From NCBI RefSeq assembly GCF_000715075.1, contig NC_134089.1:68740697-68804696 (forward strand): DNA of 64,000 bases. The letters are read 5' to 3'. Numbering within the stretch: the first letter of the stretch is position 1; the number at the start of each line of letters is the position of its first letter. This stretch comes from Nicotiana tabacum. Taxonomy: Eukaryota > Streptophyta > Magnoliopsida > Solanales > Solanaceae. This document shows positions 46,544 through 57,095 of the stretch, in pieces. A program made the position numbers and the translations under genes. The notes beneath the pieces were generated by a model, which saw nothing but the letters and a program-made list of their open reading frames with translations, ran no database searches and was not told the DNA's origin.

Positions 46544-46735
46544 CCAATTCCTTTGTTTTTCTTGTAACTTTTCTTTTGTCTTTATTATCATTATTTTTCT
46601 TTTCTCCCTTTTTTCATTTTCATTACTGATTAAAAAAGAGGGGTATGAAAGAATAAATAAGGCTCAAAAGGGGAAGCAAAGGTTGAAGTGTTTGGATGGA
46701 AGAACAAATTGCCTCCGTCATTTCATTCTCCGATA

Positions 46736-47980
46736 TCATGCCAAATGCAAACAAACAACAATTACAATTAAAAGAAACCATACATAATATCTCTTAACTG
46801 CGTCAGAATTGATAGCCATGTCGATGCATTTTCCTTCGATATCTGTTAAACATAAAGCACCATTGGACAACACTCTGGTCACAATGAATGGCCCTTGCCA
46901 ATTCGGGGCGAACTTGCCTTTTGCCTTAGCCTGATGTGGAAGGATGCGTTTCAGCACTTGCTGGCCCACTTCAAACCTCCGGGGACGCACCTTTTTGTTG
47001 TATGCTCTTGCCATTCTCTTTTGATATAACTAACCATGACACACAGCTGCCAATCATTTTTCATCAATCAAGTTCAACTGCTCCAGACGAGTTTTGACCC
47101 ATTCATCATCATCAATCCCAACTTCAGCGACAATCCGAAGGGACGGAATTTCAACTTCCGCAGGTATTACGGCTTCAGTTCCATATACCAACAAATAAGG
47201 AGTTGCACCTACTAAAGTACGGACAGTGGTGCGATAACCCAACAATGCAAATGGTAATTTTTCATGTCATTTCCTCGAACCTTCTACCATTTTCCGAAGT
47301 ATCTTCTTTATGTTTTTGTTGGCTGTCTCAACTGCTCCATTCGCCTTGGGACGATATGGGGTAGAATTGCGGTGTGCAATCTTAAATTGTTGGCATACCT
47401 CTTCCATCAATTTACTGTTAAGATTAGCACCATTATCTATGATGATCACCTTCGGGATTCCAAATCGACAGATGATATTTGAGTGAACAAAATCGACCAC
47501 TACTTTCTTGGTCACAGATTTGAAAGTTTTGGCCTCAACCCATTTGATGAAATAATCAATGGCTACCAGAATGAATCTATGCCCATTGGATGCTGCTGGC
47601 TCAATTGGTCCAATGGTATCCATGCCCCAAGCGACGAAGGGCCATGGCGATGACATTGTGTGTAATTTCGATAGCGGAGAATGAATCAAATCTCCGTGTA
47701 TCTGGCATTGATGACATTTGCGCACAAAACTAATACAATATCGCTCCATGGTGAGCCAATAATAACCTGCTTGGAGAATTTTCTTCACCAGCACATATCC
47801 GCTCATATGTGGTCTGCAGACTCCTGAATGTACTTTGGACATGACAGTCATAGCCTGTCTAGCATCTATGCATCTTAACAATCCCAGGTCTGGTGTTCTT
47901 TTATACAAAACTCCTCCACTCAAGAAAAATCCACTTGCCAACCGTCGAATTGTTCTCTTTTGATCCCCCGTGGCTTGCAC
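46736..47980 (-). pseudogene. Ogre-2 integrase, with stops
   Basis: The zinc-binding region reads HSGVCRPH ... CHQCQ. The core carries GMDTIGPIEP, KVIIIDNGANLN and NGAVETANKN, so D, D and E are all present. Stops lie near 47264-47266 and in the 47015-47053 interval, followed by the C-terminal part (47014-46736) with NWQGPFIVTRVLSNGALCL and KRYYV. The enzyme would insert the cDNA; the gene follows the second RNase H after an interval (47981-48082) with stops. Confidence 0.9.
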
Positions 47981-48082
47981 TGGGTATATCTATATTCTGA
48001 TGTATTCCTTGATATCGTGGAACCATGGTTCGCCATCCAGTTCTTCTTCAATCATGTTACAATAAGCATGCTGATCTCGGAC

Positions 48083-49303
48083 TTAAATATGCAAAGGATC
48101 GACATAAGCTTTGTCTGGATGGTGCAGTATTGATGCTAGGGTAGCCAAAGCATCGGCGACCTCAATATGGACCCTTGGAATATGCCTGAACTCCACTGAT
48201 CTAAACCGTTGACAAAGATCATGCAAGCATTGTCGGTATGGTATGAGCTTCAGATCTCGCGTTTCCCATTCTCCTTGAATTTGATGTACCAAAAGGTCCG
48301 AGTTTCCCAAGACCAAGACTTCCTGGACATCCATGTCTGCAGCTAACCTTAAACCCAAAATACATGCTTCATACTCAGCCATATTGTTGGTACAATAAAA
48401 ACGAAGCTGAGCCGTAACAGGATAGTGATGCCCTGTTTCAGAAATAAGCACAGCTCCTATTCCGACTCCTTTCATGTTAGCAGCCCCATCAAAGAAAAGT
48501 TTCCAGCTTGGTTTTTCGGCCTGTTCTAGTTCATCAATATGCATCACCTCTTCATCAGGAAAATAAGTCCTTAGTGGCTCATACTCTTCATCGACCGGGT
48601 TCTCGGCCAAATGATCAGCCAATGCTTGGGCTTTCATCGTAGTCCGAGTCACATAGATTATGTCAAACTCTGTGAGCAAAATCTGCCATTTTGCAAGTCT
48701 TCCTGTCGGCATAGGCTTTTGAAAGATATACTTCAATGGATCCAAGCGTGAAATGAGGTAAGTAGTGTAGGATGACAAATAATGTTTCAATTTCTGTGTC
48801 ACCCAAGTTAGGGCGCAACATGTCCTTTCCAGGTGAGTGTACTTAACCTCATAAGCTGTGAACTTTTTGCTAAGATAATAGATGGCTTGTTCTTTCCTGC
48901 CGGTGACGTCATGCTGCCCCAGTACACAACCAAATGAATTTTCCAAGACTGTCAAGTAAAGAATCAAGGGTCTCTCTGGTTCTAGCGGAACCAGCACAGG
49001 TGGGTTTGTCAAGTAACCTTTTATCTTGTCAAATGCTTCTTGACACTCATCAGTCCACTTGACCACAGCGTCCTTCCTCAACAACTTGAAAATAGGCTCA
49101 CAAGTTGTCGTGAGCTGAGCAATAAACCTGCTGATGTAGTTTAGCCTTCCTAACAGACTCATCACTTCAGTCTTGTTCCTCGGAGGGGGAAAATCTTGTA
49201 TGGCTTTGATCTTTGATGGGTCCAACTCGATGCCTCGCCGACTGACTACGAATCCTAACAGCTTTCCGAATGGAACACCAAATGCACACTTGACGGGGTT
49301 AAG
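48083..49303 (-). pseudogene. Ogre-2 first and second RNase H domains
   Basis: A stop just before 49303 separates this from RT. The RT connection reads SFLGRLNYISRF-like (MSLLGRLNYISRFIAQ here). The first RNase H reads LYLTVLENSFGCVLGQHDVT, KEQAIYYLSKKFTAYEVKYT and LERTCCALTW. The tether ALADHLAENPVDEEYEPL leads to the second, archaeal-type RNase H: WKLFFDGAANMKGVGIGAVL, NNMAEYEACILGLR and LVLGNSDLLVHQ. Relatives have GDSDLL there, so a catalytic Asp is changed to Asn. The domain ends HIPRVHIEVADALATLAS. Confidence 0.9.
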
Positions 49304-50287
49304 CTAGAGGTTATACCTGCGAAGCCTCTGAAAGAATTTCCTCAGATCTTCAACGTGGTCGGCCTGATGCTTTGATTTTATGATCACATTGTCTACGTAT
49401 ACCTCAATCTCCTTGTGTATCATATCATGAAACACATTAGTCATTGCCCTCATATACGTTGCCCCAGCATTTTTCAAACCAAATGGCATTACACGGTAGC
49501 AATAAGTTCCCCATGGCGTGATGAAAGTCGTCTTTTCTGAATCGTCTTCATCTATTAGAATCTGATGATACCCGGCATAGCAATCCACAAAAGATCCTAT
49601 CTCACGCTTGGCACAATTATCGATCAAAATGTGGATATTGGGTAGTGGGAAGTTATCCTTCGGACTTGCTTTGTTGAGATTGCGGTAATCGATGCATACT
49701 CTTATCTTGCCGTCCTTCTTCGGTATAGGCACGACATTAGCCAACCAGACAGGATATCGAGTGACCCGAATAACCTTTGCATCCAACTGCTTGGTAACTT
49801 CTTCTTTAATCTTCACACTCATATCAGTTTTGAATTTCCTCAACTTTTGCTTGACGGGTGGGAACGCTGGATCAGTGGGCAATTTGTGGACCACTAAATC
49901 AGTGCTTAAACCTGGCATGTCGTCATATGACCATGCAAAAACATCTTTGTACTCAATGAGTGCTTTGATTAACTCCTCCCGGATTTCTGGCTCGAGGTGG
50001 ACACTTATCTTAGTCTCTCGGACATTGTCTGTGTCTCCTAAATTGACGGCTTTTGTGTCATTCAAATTGGGTTTGGGTTTTTCTTCGAAGTGAATTAACT
50101 CCTTACTAATTTCTTCGAAGGCTTCATCCTCATCATCATATTCTAATTCGTAATCACAATCTACTTCTTGAACTATCATTTCGGAATCAGATTGATTTTT
50201 AAGACTGGGCTGAGGATTCCTTATGCACGCCATGTCATTAAGACCAGTATAAAGAGAACTGTATAGAAAACGAAAAGAAGAAAACAA
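49304..50287 (-). pseudogene. Ogre-2 reverse transcriptase, catalytic Asp lost
   Basis: The N-terminus is acidic (DYELEYDDEDEAFEEISKEL). It is followed by VKQKLRKFKTDMSVKIKEEV, VVPIPKKDGKIRVCIDYRNL, FVDCYAGYHQILIDEDDSEK and VMPFGLKNAGATYMRAM. The active site reads EVYVDNVI, where Tat-1 and other RTs have YVDD. The change fits G-to-A and should abolish polymerisation. The exon part of the frame probably starts at 50258, after an intron acceptor. The frame ends at a stop at 49304-49306. Confidence 0.92.
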
Positions 50288-50446
50288 AATTAAAATAAAA
50301 TAAGGAATGAAGAAGAAATTTTTTTATTTTATTAAATTACGGGATAACAAGGTTTCACACTTGATGAACACAATAAAAATAAAAGAAATCCAGACTACAA
50401 CCCTGGAATAATCCAGAAAACAGGAAGGAAAATTAGAGCCAACTAC
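50259..50446 (-). other. Candidate 188-nt intron between Ogre-2 gag-pro and RT
   Basis: On the minus strand a donor GTAGTTGG begins at 50446, overlapping the last Trp codon and stop of the gag-pro frame. An acceptor with a pyrimidine-rich approach (CTTCTTTTCGTTTTCTATACAG, shown from 50280) ends at 50259. Removal leaves the upstream frame in register with the RT frame. Ogre elements are known to carry and splice an intron at this place; the exact sites here are my reading. Confidence 0.6.
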
Positions 50447-51780
50447 CAAGACTCCCTCCGAATGGGAAAAGGAGTAGTCATCCAATTTTTGATTTTTGCC
50501 TTTGGCCCCACAAACTGCAGATCCACCTTGCTGGACCCCTCCCCGACTTCTACCATGTTGATTTCGGTGAATAATCTTTCAAAGCCCTCATTTAAGTCTC
50601 CATCTGCACCAATCAATGGCCCTGTAACCTTGGACAGCAATTGTTTTTTGATGCTCGGCCTGACAAAAGATCTGGACAGGCGCGGGATTGGCTTGGGAAG
50701 GACCCAGACTCTTTTGTTCAACTTGCGGGCCCGTATCAAATCCGCCACTGTAAGCTTGAACCCCAGCCCAAAGGTATCCAGATTTTTGGGCAAAGAAACC
50801 AGTTGAACAATACCCTGAAGATCAGCCCCTAAACTTTTGCCTGGCACAAACCCGTTTTTCAACATCTCCGAGGCTACCATGACAGTTGCAGCTGCTATTT
50901 TGGGAAGTGGGATGCTTTCACCCTCGGGAACTTTTTCCACTGAAACCGTATCGAAGACCTGGTAAACCCAGGGCCCCTTGTCATTGTCAGCCTCTATGAA
51001 GGGTACGATGGCATCACTTATGGCGCTTACATTGTCTTCCCCATGTACTACGATCTCTTGCCTATCCCACTCGAATTTGACCATCTGATGTAATGTAGAA
51101 GGCACTGCTTTGGCGACGTGGATCCAGGGTCGCCCCAACAGCAGATTATATGACACTGCTACGTCCAACACTTGAAACTCCATGGTGAACTTGACCAGAC
51201 CAATTGTTAATTCAAGTACGATGTCACCCACTGTGTCTGTACCGCCTCCATCAAACCCTCGAACATAGATGATGTTCTTGTGAATTCTGTCACCATCGAC
51301 CTTCAATTTGTTCAACGTGGTCAAAGGACAGATATTGGCACTGGACCCATTATCAATCAGTACTCGAGTGACTACCGAGTCTTCACACTTCACGGTCAAA
51401 TAGAGGGCTCTATTATGTTCTGTACCCTCCACGGGCAACTCATCGTCCGAAAAAGTGACCCTATTGACCTCGAAAATCTTGTTTGCTATTTTCTCCAGAT
51501 GGTTCACAGATATCTTATCCGAAACATGGGCTTCGTTCAGAATTTTCATCAATACCCGGCGGTGCTCATCTGAATGGATCAACAAGGATAACAATGAGAT
51601 CTGTGTCGGGGTCTTCCTCAACTGCTCCATAATGGAGTAATCTTGCGCCTTCATTTTCTTTAAAAATTCTTCCGCCTCTTCCTCGGTGACTGGATTCTTT
51701 GTCGCTACTGGATTGGCCCTTCTTAACTCTGCGGGAGCAAAACACCTCCCCGAACGAGTTAGACCTTGGGTTTCACACAC
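50443..51780 (-). CDS. Ogre-2 protease with G-patch domain
   Basis: A 445-residue open frame, the longest intact coding stretch of the element. The N-terminus links from Gag (EEEAEEFLKKMKAQDYSIME). The retropepsin-like domain is at about residues 130-225, with VLIDNGSSANICPLTTL (active-site D-N-G-S) and SYNLLLGRPWIHVAKAVPST at the end. A G-patch lies at about residues 310-350: NGFVPGKSLGADLQGIVQLV, then FGLGFK. The C-terminus is basic and then acidic. Protease would process Gag-Pol. The frame end overlaps the intron donor. Confidence 0.88.
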   Translation of the reverse strand: MCETQGLTRSGRCFAPAELRRANPVATKNPVTEEEAEEFLKKMKAQDYSIMEQLRKTPTQISLLSLLIHSDEHRRVLMKILNEAHVSDKISVNHLEKIANKIFEVNRVTFSDDELPVEGTEHNRALYLTVKCEDSVVTRVLIDNGSSANICPLTTLNKLKVDGDRIHKNIIYVRGFDGGGTDTVGDIVLELTIGLVKFTMEFQVLDVAVSYNLLLGRPWIHVAKAVPSTLHQMVKFEWDRQEIVVHGEDNVSAISDAIVPFIEADNDKGPWVYQVFDTVSVEKVPEGESIPLPKIAAATVMVASEMLKNGFVPGKSLGADLQGIVQLVSLPKNLDTFGLGFKLTVADLIRARKLNKRVWVLPKPIPRLSRSFVRPSIKKQLLSKVTGPLIGADGDLNEGFERLFTEINMVEVGEGSSKVDLQFVGPKAKIKNWMTTPFPIRRESW

Positions 51781-51795
51781 TTCTCCTTTCCCTTT

Positions 51796-53946
51796 TTAAA
51801 CCACCGTCACCCGTTCATAATTCCAAGGAACAGCCTTGTTGTTGATCATTGGAAGCTGAGTTACCGGTCTTATAATAACAGGCTCTGTGCGAGCACCCTT
51901 CACGACCACAATAGGTTTACTTGCAACCCCTGGCACTACCACTTTAGCTTGCTCGGGTTTCACTGAAACAAGGCTCGACGACCCTCTCTCGGCTACCACA
52001 GCTGGCTTATCATCTACCCCTCTCAACTGGACCACTGACTTCCCACTGGTTACTTTTTCCTTTGAGCTGATTTTGCTGGAACGGATCATCATTACCGTCT
52101 GTGAGGGCTTCCTGGGCTCCCCCTCTTTGTGTATCAACTCAATCATGTGTGTCTCATGGTGAGCTGGCAGTGGATTTTGATTAATATTTGGTGCTTCTAG
52201 GGCTTGACCTCGATCCGATGAGTATCGATAAGCTCTTGCAAAGCTGTTTTCAGCTTCCAACATTTCTTTGTATCATGCCTTGGGGCCCCTGAACAGTACT
52301 CACAACTCACCGAGTAGTCAAGATTTCTAGGGGGAGGGTTTGGTATTTTAGGCTCAATTAGATTCAACATGCCCAACTGCCTCAATCTGTGGAAAAGACT
52401 GGTATATGATTCCCCCAGTGGAGTGAAAGTCTTTTGCTTCTATGACCTCTCATTCTTAAGGGTTGGATTTGGTCGGAAACCCGTCCCGGGGGGGATTTAT
52501 GTAGGCCCTTGGGTGTGGATATGTGTTTTGTGGAGCTGGGTATGGATTTTGTGGAGCTGGCGCACGCCATGACACGTGTGTCGGAGTTTGGGTATAGGTT
52601 TGTGCATGATGGACGGAAAAATGGGGATCTGGCGGTGGATAGTAATGTTGTGGAGGGATATATGGAGTATGGGGGTAATTTTGGTGGTAGGGTCGTGTTT
52701 GGCTATAGTAGGGTGACGGGCCTCTGGATCCGAACCAGGCTCCGGACTCAACAGTCGTGACATCTTCTTTCTTCTTCTTCCCAAGTACACCCCCAGTGTC
52801 GTTTTGGATGGCCTGAGTGGTTGCCTTGATCGCTGAATAGCTCATGATTTGTTGGACTTAAGCCCCTCCTCGACCATGCCTCCCATTTTTACAACCTCAT
52901 TAAAAGATTTGCCAATTTCGGACACAATATGACCAAAGTAAGTCGGCTCCAAAGCCTGCAAAAAGTAATCAACCATCTCGCTCTCTTTCACTGGGGGATC
53001 TACCCTTGCTGCTTGCTCCCTCCACCGGAAACCATATTCTCTAAAGCTTTCACTGTGCTTTTTTTCCAGTTTGGTCAAGGACAGTCGGTCCGGAATTATC
53101 TCAAGATTATATTGAAAGTGACAAGCGAATGCTTGTGCCAGATCATCCCATGTATATCATCTTCCGTGATCTTGGCGGGTGTACCACTCCAATGCTGCTC
53201 CGCTTAAACTCTGACTGAAGTAAGCCATTAGCAATTCATCCTTTCCTCTGGCTCCCCTCATCTTACTGCAAAAACCTCTCAAATGAGCCACCGGATCACC
53301 GTGTCCATTGTACAAGTCGAATTTGGGCATTTTAAACCCTGCCGGTAGTTGTACATTTGGGAACAAACACAGGTCTTTTGTAAGCTACACTCACCTGACA
53401 TCCTAACCCTCTCATATCCCTGAAGGATTGTTCTATGCTTTTCATTTTTCTGAACATCTCTTCCTGTTCAGGATTTCTGGCCGGTATTTTTGCTTTCTCT
53501 GGTAGGTCAGAATGTGGATCCTGTGGATAGGCTTCAGGTGCTTTGAAGGTAAGCTCCGGGGGATAATACTGGTTGTCCTGAGCTTGGAACACAGGTTCAC
53601 TCGGGGATTTATGGAGTGCAGCTGGTGGAGATGCCACAAAGACAGGGGTGATTGGCGGAGGAGGGTATGGAATTGATTTTGGTGGTGGAGCTTGTGGCGT
53701 ATGAGAAGTAGTGCCATGGTAGTGTTGATAAATGGGAAAGCCTGGATCGGTGGCGGGATGATCCTGAGACTGAGCTAATGGTGGGGTAAAAGCTGGGTTG
53801 GCTGGGTAAGCTGGCGGTGATTGCCCTTTGGACCAGGCCTGGTACATTTCGGCCATCTGTTGCTTAAGTTTGAGCATCTCCTCTTTCATTTTATAGATGT
53901 CCAACTCCTCTACCTCAACACTAGTGTCGACATCTGGGCTAGACAT
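51796..53946 (-). pseudogene. Ogre-2 gag, frameshifted
   Basis: The start at 53946 (MSSPDVDTSVEVEELDIYKM) leads into a coiled-coil and Pro/Tyr-rich N-terminus. A frameshift at about 53332-53366 leads to the Gag domain: FDLYNGHGDPVAHLRGFCSK, LSGAALEWYTRQ. The stop at about 53154-53156 fits TGG-to-TGA. Then SFREYGFRWREQAARVDPPV follows, another Tyr/Pro-rich stretch (52845-52456), and a zinc knuckle CEYCSGAPRHDTKKC at about 52300. More frame changes occur near 52456 and 52260. Confidence 0.87.
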
Positions 53947-54507
53947 GATTTCCGGTATTGGTCCCTTTGATCTGGTTTGGTAATGGTAATGTGCCAGTAT
54001 CCTCTAAATAAACTAATTGCTTGAATTCTCTGGAAATCAACAAACTTGTTAGTTTTTAGAGTTTTAACACATATGCAATTACACGTTGGGATGCAATGCA
54101 CCTAGGCAATTAACCATTTCTATCATGCATTTACTTCGGTTGCGTGCGTCATTCCGGCCTCTCATAATTGTGCCCCTTTTTAAGCTTCCTTTATTCTATC
54201 CTTCTTTATTTATTTTTCATTTTCCCCCTTTTTCCCCTTTTTTTAGTGGTGGTCGAATCCTATAGAGATTGCCTACGTATCATGTTCCCACATGAATCAG
54301 ACCGTGCATAGTTCTGCCCCGAGTGCGGAAAATGAAGACACCATTTTTGGATTTGTCAATCTTCACTAGCAAAACGTTTTATTACAAGGAAAAACATTTT
54401 TGAAAGGAAACTGACATGCTTGATACAGACTACAGACTCTATGCAAAAGGGAAATACAAACTCAAACGGACAATAGACTCTAAAGACAAGGAAAATACAT
54501 ACTCAAA
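53947..54507 (-). other. Spacer between Ogre-2 ORF1 and gag
   Basis: About 560 bases without a supported gene, including a T/C-rich run (54180-54245). It holds hairpin motif E at 54269-54316. Confidence 0.7.
54269..54316 (-). other. CCTACRTATCC hairpin motif, copy E
   Basis: Plus strand: ttgcctacgtatc, then tgaatcagac, then gcatagttctg. Arms ctacg (54273-54277) and catag (54307-54311) pair, with one U-G wobble in the sense RNA. It lies between ORF1 and gag. Confidence 0.6.
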
Positions 54508-56532
54508 TTATGAATGTTTCAAAGTTTTGAATTTTGGCGCCCGCGGGGCGTCGTTCGGCCTCGCCGCGGGCTTTGGTGCAAGGCCCCTTTGCAGATCTTT
54601 CAAATCTTCCATGATCTGGTGGACATAAATCATTATTGAAGCAAATAAGGTGGTACGGTACATATCCTCACAAGCTAGGCACTTTATGGTGATGTAGTGC
54701 CCGATATCGTCGATTCTTCACTTTATTTTGTCCCTCTCCATAAGCAATCGCTCTATTTGTTGATTCTGTGTCCCCAACACTTGAGCGTTGTAAAAGAGTT
54801 GATCCTGAAACTCATTCATCTGTTTCTTCATTTGGGCCATCAAATCATAGTAGCGCTTCCTATCTGTTCTGGCATCTCGGGCTTGTCTGAAGATCCGCTC
54901 TTCGTAGTCCCTCTTCATTTGTTGCGTGAACCGTACTTGCTCTTCTGTCTTCTTTATCCATTTCCCCTGGATTCTCGCTAGACCAACTTTAGATTTTTCC
55001 AAGTCTTCTTGATATTCGAGGACTTTCTTCTTCAGACCGTTTATGAGCCTTTTATCAGCAAGGCTTCTCTCCTGGCTTTTGGCAGCTATTTTCATTTTCT
55101 GGATTTGAGTTTTGAGGACCTCATTTTCCTGAGCTAGTTTTCTCCTTTCTCCCTCATCTGCAGCGATATGCAAATCTTTCTCAAATATCAAATCCATAAC
55201 TTGCTTCTTCAACTTGCCTATTGTCATCCTGTACTCATGTTCTTTAGCCAACCAATCCCACTGTTCTTGCGACGCCTTGACGAACTCCTGGAGATGGGGT
55301 CTTTTAGCCGGCCTTTCATGCTCAAGTTCTCTCTTGTACCAAGCAAGGTATCCTGGCGCCACTTCGCCTTTGGCCCGATCCTGCACGCAAGTATCTGCTT
55401 TTAAATATTGGCATTTACTCCAGATCTGACGGACTCTTGCTTTAGGAAACTGTCTATCAGGGCTAATCTCAATTACTTGAGCACTAAGATCTTCCTCCTG
55501 TGGCACTGTTTGGCATCTCCCGAGTTGTCTCGAAACCCGATATGACGTGTAGGGCTGAATGCTCTTGAGCCCCATCAGTATAAAGTGGGTCCTAGTTGTC
55601 GGCATATATATGACCTCATCAACGGGCAGCCATCCTAGCATCCACTGTATTTGGCTGGTGGTGAGGGTCCGAAAGAATGATGTCCACGCTGTAACTCCCT
55701 CGGGTAGACTGACCCCCTTGATTCTTGTGTAGAACTCTTTTATGCAAGTTTTCTTCGAGGAACCATAACTCAAGAGCTGGGAATGGTGGCAGAGATGCTC
55801 AGTCATCCATATTTGTAGCAACAAGTTACACCCCTCGAAAAAGTTCCCTCTGGCTTTGCAGGCTGTGAGAGCTCGAAAGATATCAGATACTATCATAGGT
55901 GCAAGAGTGCTTTCATCTTGAGTGAGCAAGGTACTGACGACCCAGCTATTTTTAAATCAATGTTTCCGTCTTTCCTTGGAAACACCCAAAGGCCAAAAAG
56001 GTTATCATAAAAGTCACTCGTCTATGCTCATCCCATTTCTGACGGCTACTTTTGCTGCATACTTGTTACCCTGATTGTTGAATCCTCCGACATGACCATA
56101 TCTGTCGTATATGAAGCGCGGATTACAAAAACCCGCGGCCAAATCTGGGTTATGGACCGCCCTGGGTATCTTTAATGAATCTAAAAACCGATGCACGGTG
56201 ACAGCTCTTGGAGCAACCAGGTATTTTTGCCTTATCAGAACTTCAGCATTTTCGATGTACCCGGCTATTTCCTCCAAGGTCGGGGTGAGTTCAAAATCGG
56301 GGAAGTGGAAGACATTGTGTGCCGAGTCCCAGCAGGTGACCAAAGCTCTTATGATATCTCTTATGATATCCCCCCGAGGCTGGATTTCCAATAAACCCGT
56401 AAGACCTTTTAGATATTTCTTGACCTCATCTTGCCCCTTACCACCTAAATCATCCCACCATAGCCGCAACTCAAAAGGGATTTTATTCATTATTGAAAAA
56501 GGTTCATTTTGCATCGTGCTCATCCTGCACAT
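54508..56532 (-). pseudogene. Ogre-2 ORF1: globular domain plus coiled coil, broken
   Basis: Upstream ORF typical of Ogre. The N-terminal part (56532-56014, start MCRMSTMQNEPF) has LRLWWDDLGGKGQDEVKKYL and FHFPDFELTPTLEEIAGYIE, which look like a plant-mobile-domain type fold. Bases 56013-55930 contain at least two frame changes. The part at 55929-54718 continues with LAPMIVSDIFRALTACKARG and CNLLLQIWMTEHLCHH, then a long coiled coil (about residues 220-400, RLINGLKKKVLEYQEDLEKS). After a TGA at 54718-54720 the frame runs on to TAA at 54508. The function of ORF1 is unknown. Confidence 0.82.
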
Positions 56533-56606
56533 TTATTAAGGTGATTAAGAAAATAAAATTTATTTGACCCAACAAATTGACTATTTTTAATTTTCCACAG
56601 ATTAAA

Positions 56607-57001
56607 AGGAAGATCCGGTTCCGAACACGGCTTTTCAGCACTTCGGGAATGAAGATTTTAAAGTTGGGTGAGTCAACCGGTCAAAAATCCAAAAATGACT
56701 AAAAGTGGCCGTTTATGCAAAGTCAGCCTTCCTGTGTCTCTTTCGGGAACATTCGGCTATTTTTGCCAAAAACGGCATTACTCGATTTATTATTGACTCT
56801 TTTTTTTCTCAAATTGAAATAAAGGACCCGGTTGAAAACACGGCCTTTCAGCGCTTTCGTGAGGAAGATTTTAAGGTTGTGCCCGCAAACCATTTAAAAT
56901 GACTCAGGGTGGCCGTTCTTGCGAAAACAGCCTTCCGGTGCCCTTTTGGGGACATTCAGTTTATTTTAAGCAAGAATGGCGTCACCCGACTTATTTATGA
57001 C
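56607..57001 (-). repeat. Imperfect tandem duplication in the Ogre-2 leader
   Basis: The two copies share, in order, a ccggtt..gaacacggc start, tttcagc.ctt, gaagattttaa, gtggccgtt, cagccttcc, ggacattc-like and gactc/gactt-flanked ends. They are offset by about 213 bases and strongly diverged from each other, so this duplication is older than the insertion or was inherited from the parent element. Confidence 0.75.
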
Positions 57002-57045
57002 AAAAATTTGACATTTTTGTAAAAGGGAGGTTGGACCCGATGAGG

Positions 57046-57095
57046 GTTGCCTACGTATCCCGCACCCTGTGAGAATCAAACCGGCGTAGTTCGGG
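57046..57095 (-). other. CCTACRTATCC hairpin motif, copy F
   Basis: Plus strand: gttgcctacgtatcccg, then gagaatcaaac, then ggcgtagttcggg. Arms ctacg (57051-57055) and cgtag (57085-57089) pair perfectly. It lies in the leader, upstream of ORF1. Confidence 0.65.

Larger units (their letters stand above)
43684..46735 (-). other. 3' untranslated region of Ogre-2
   Basis: About 3 kb between integrase and the polypurine tract, with no supported gene. Contents: hairpin motif C (43805-43852), a 14-unit tandem array (44161-44880), C/T-rich sequence, PPT-like tctgccccagttt at 45233, a three-copy repeat (45971-46162), tctgccccaattt at 46437, and hairpin motif D (46501-46543). Confidence 0.8.
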
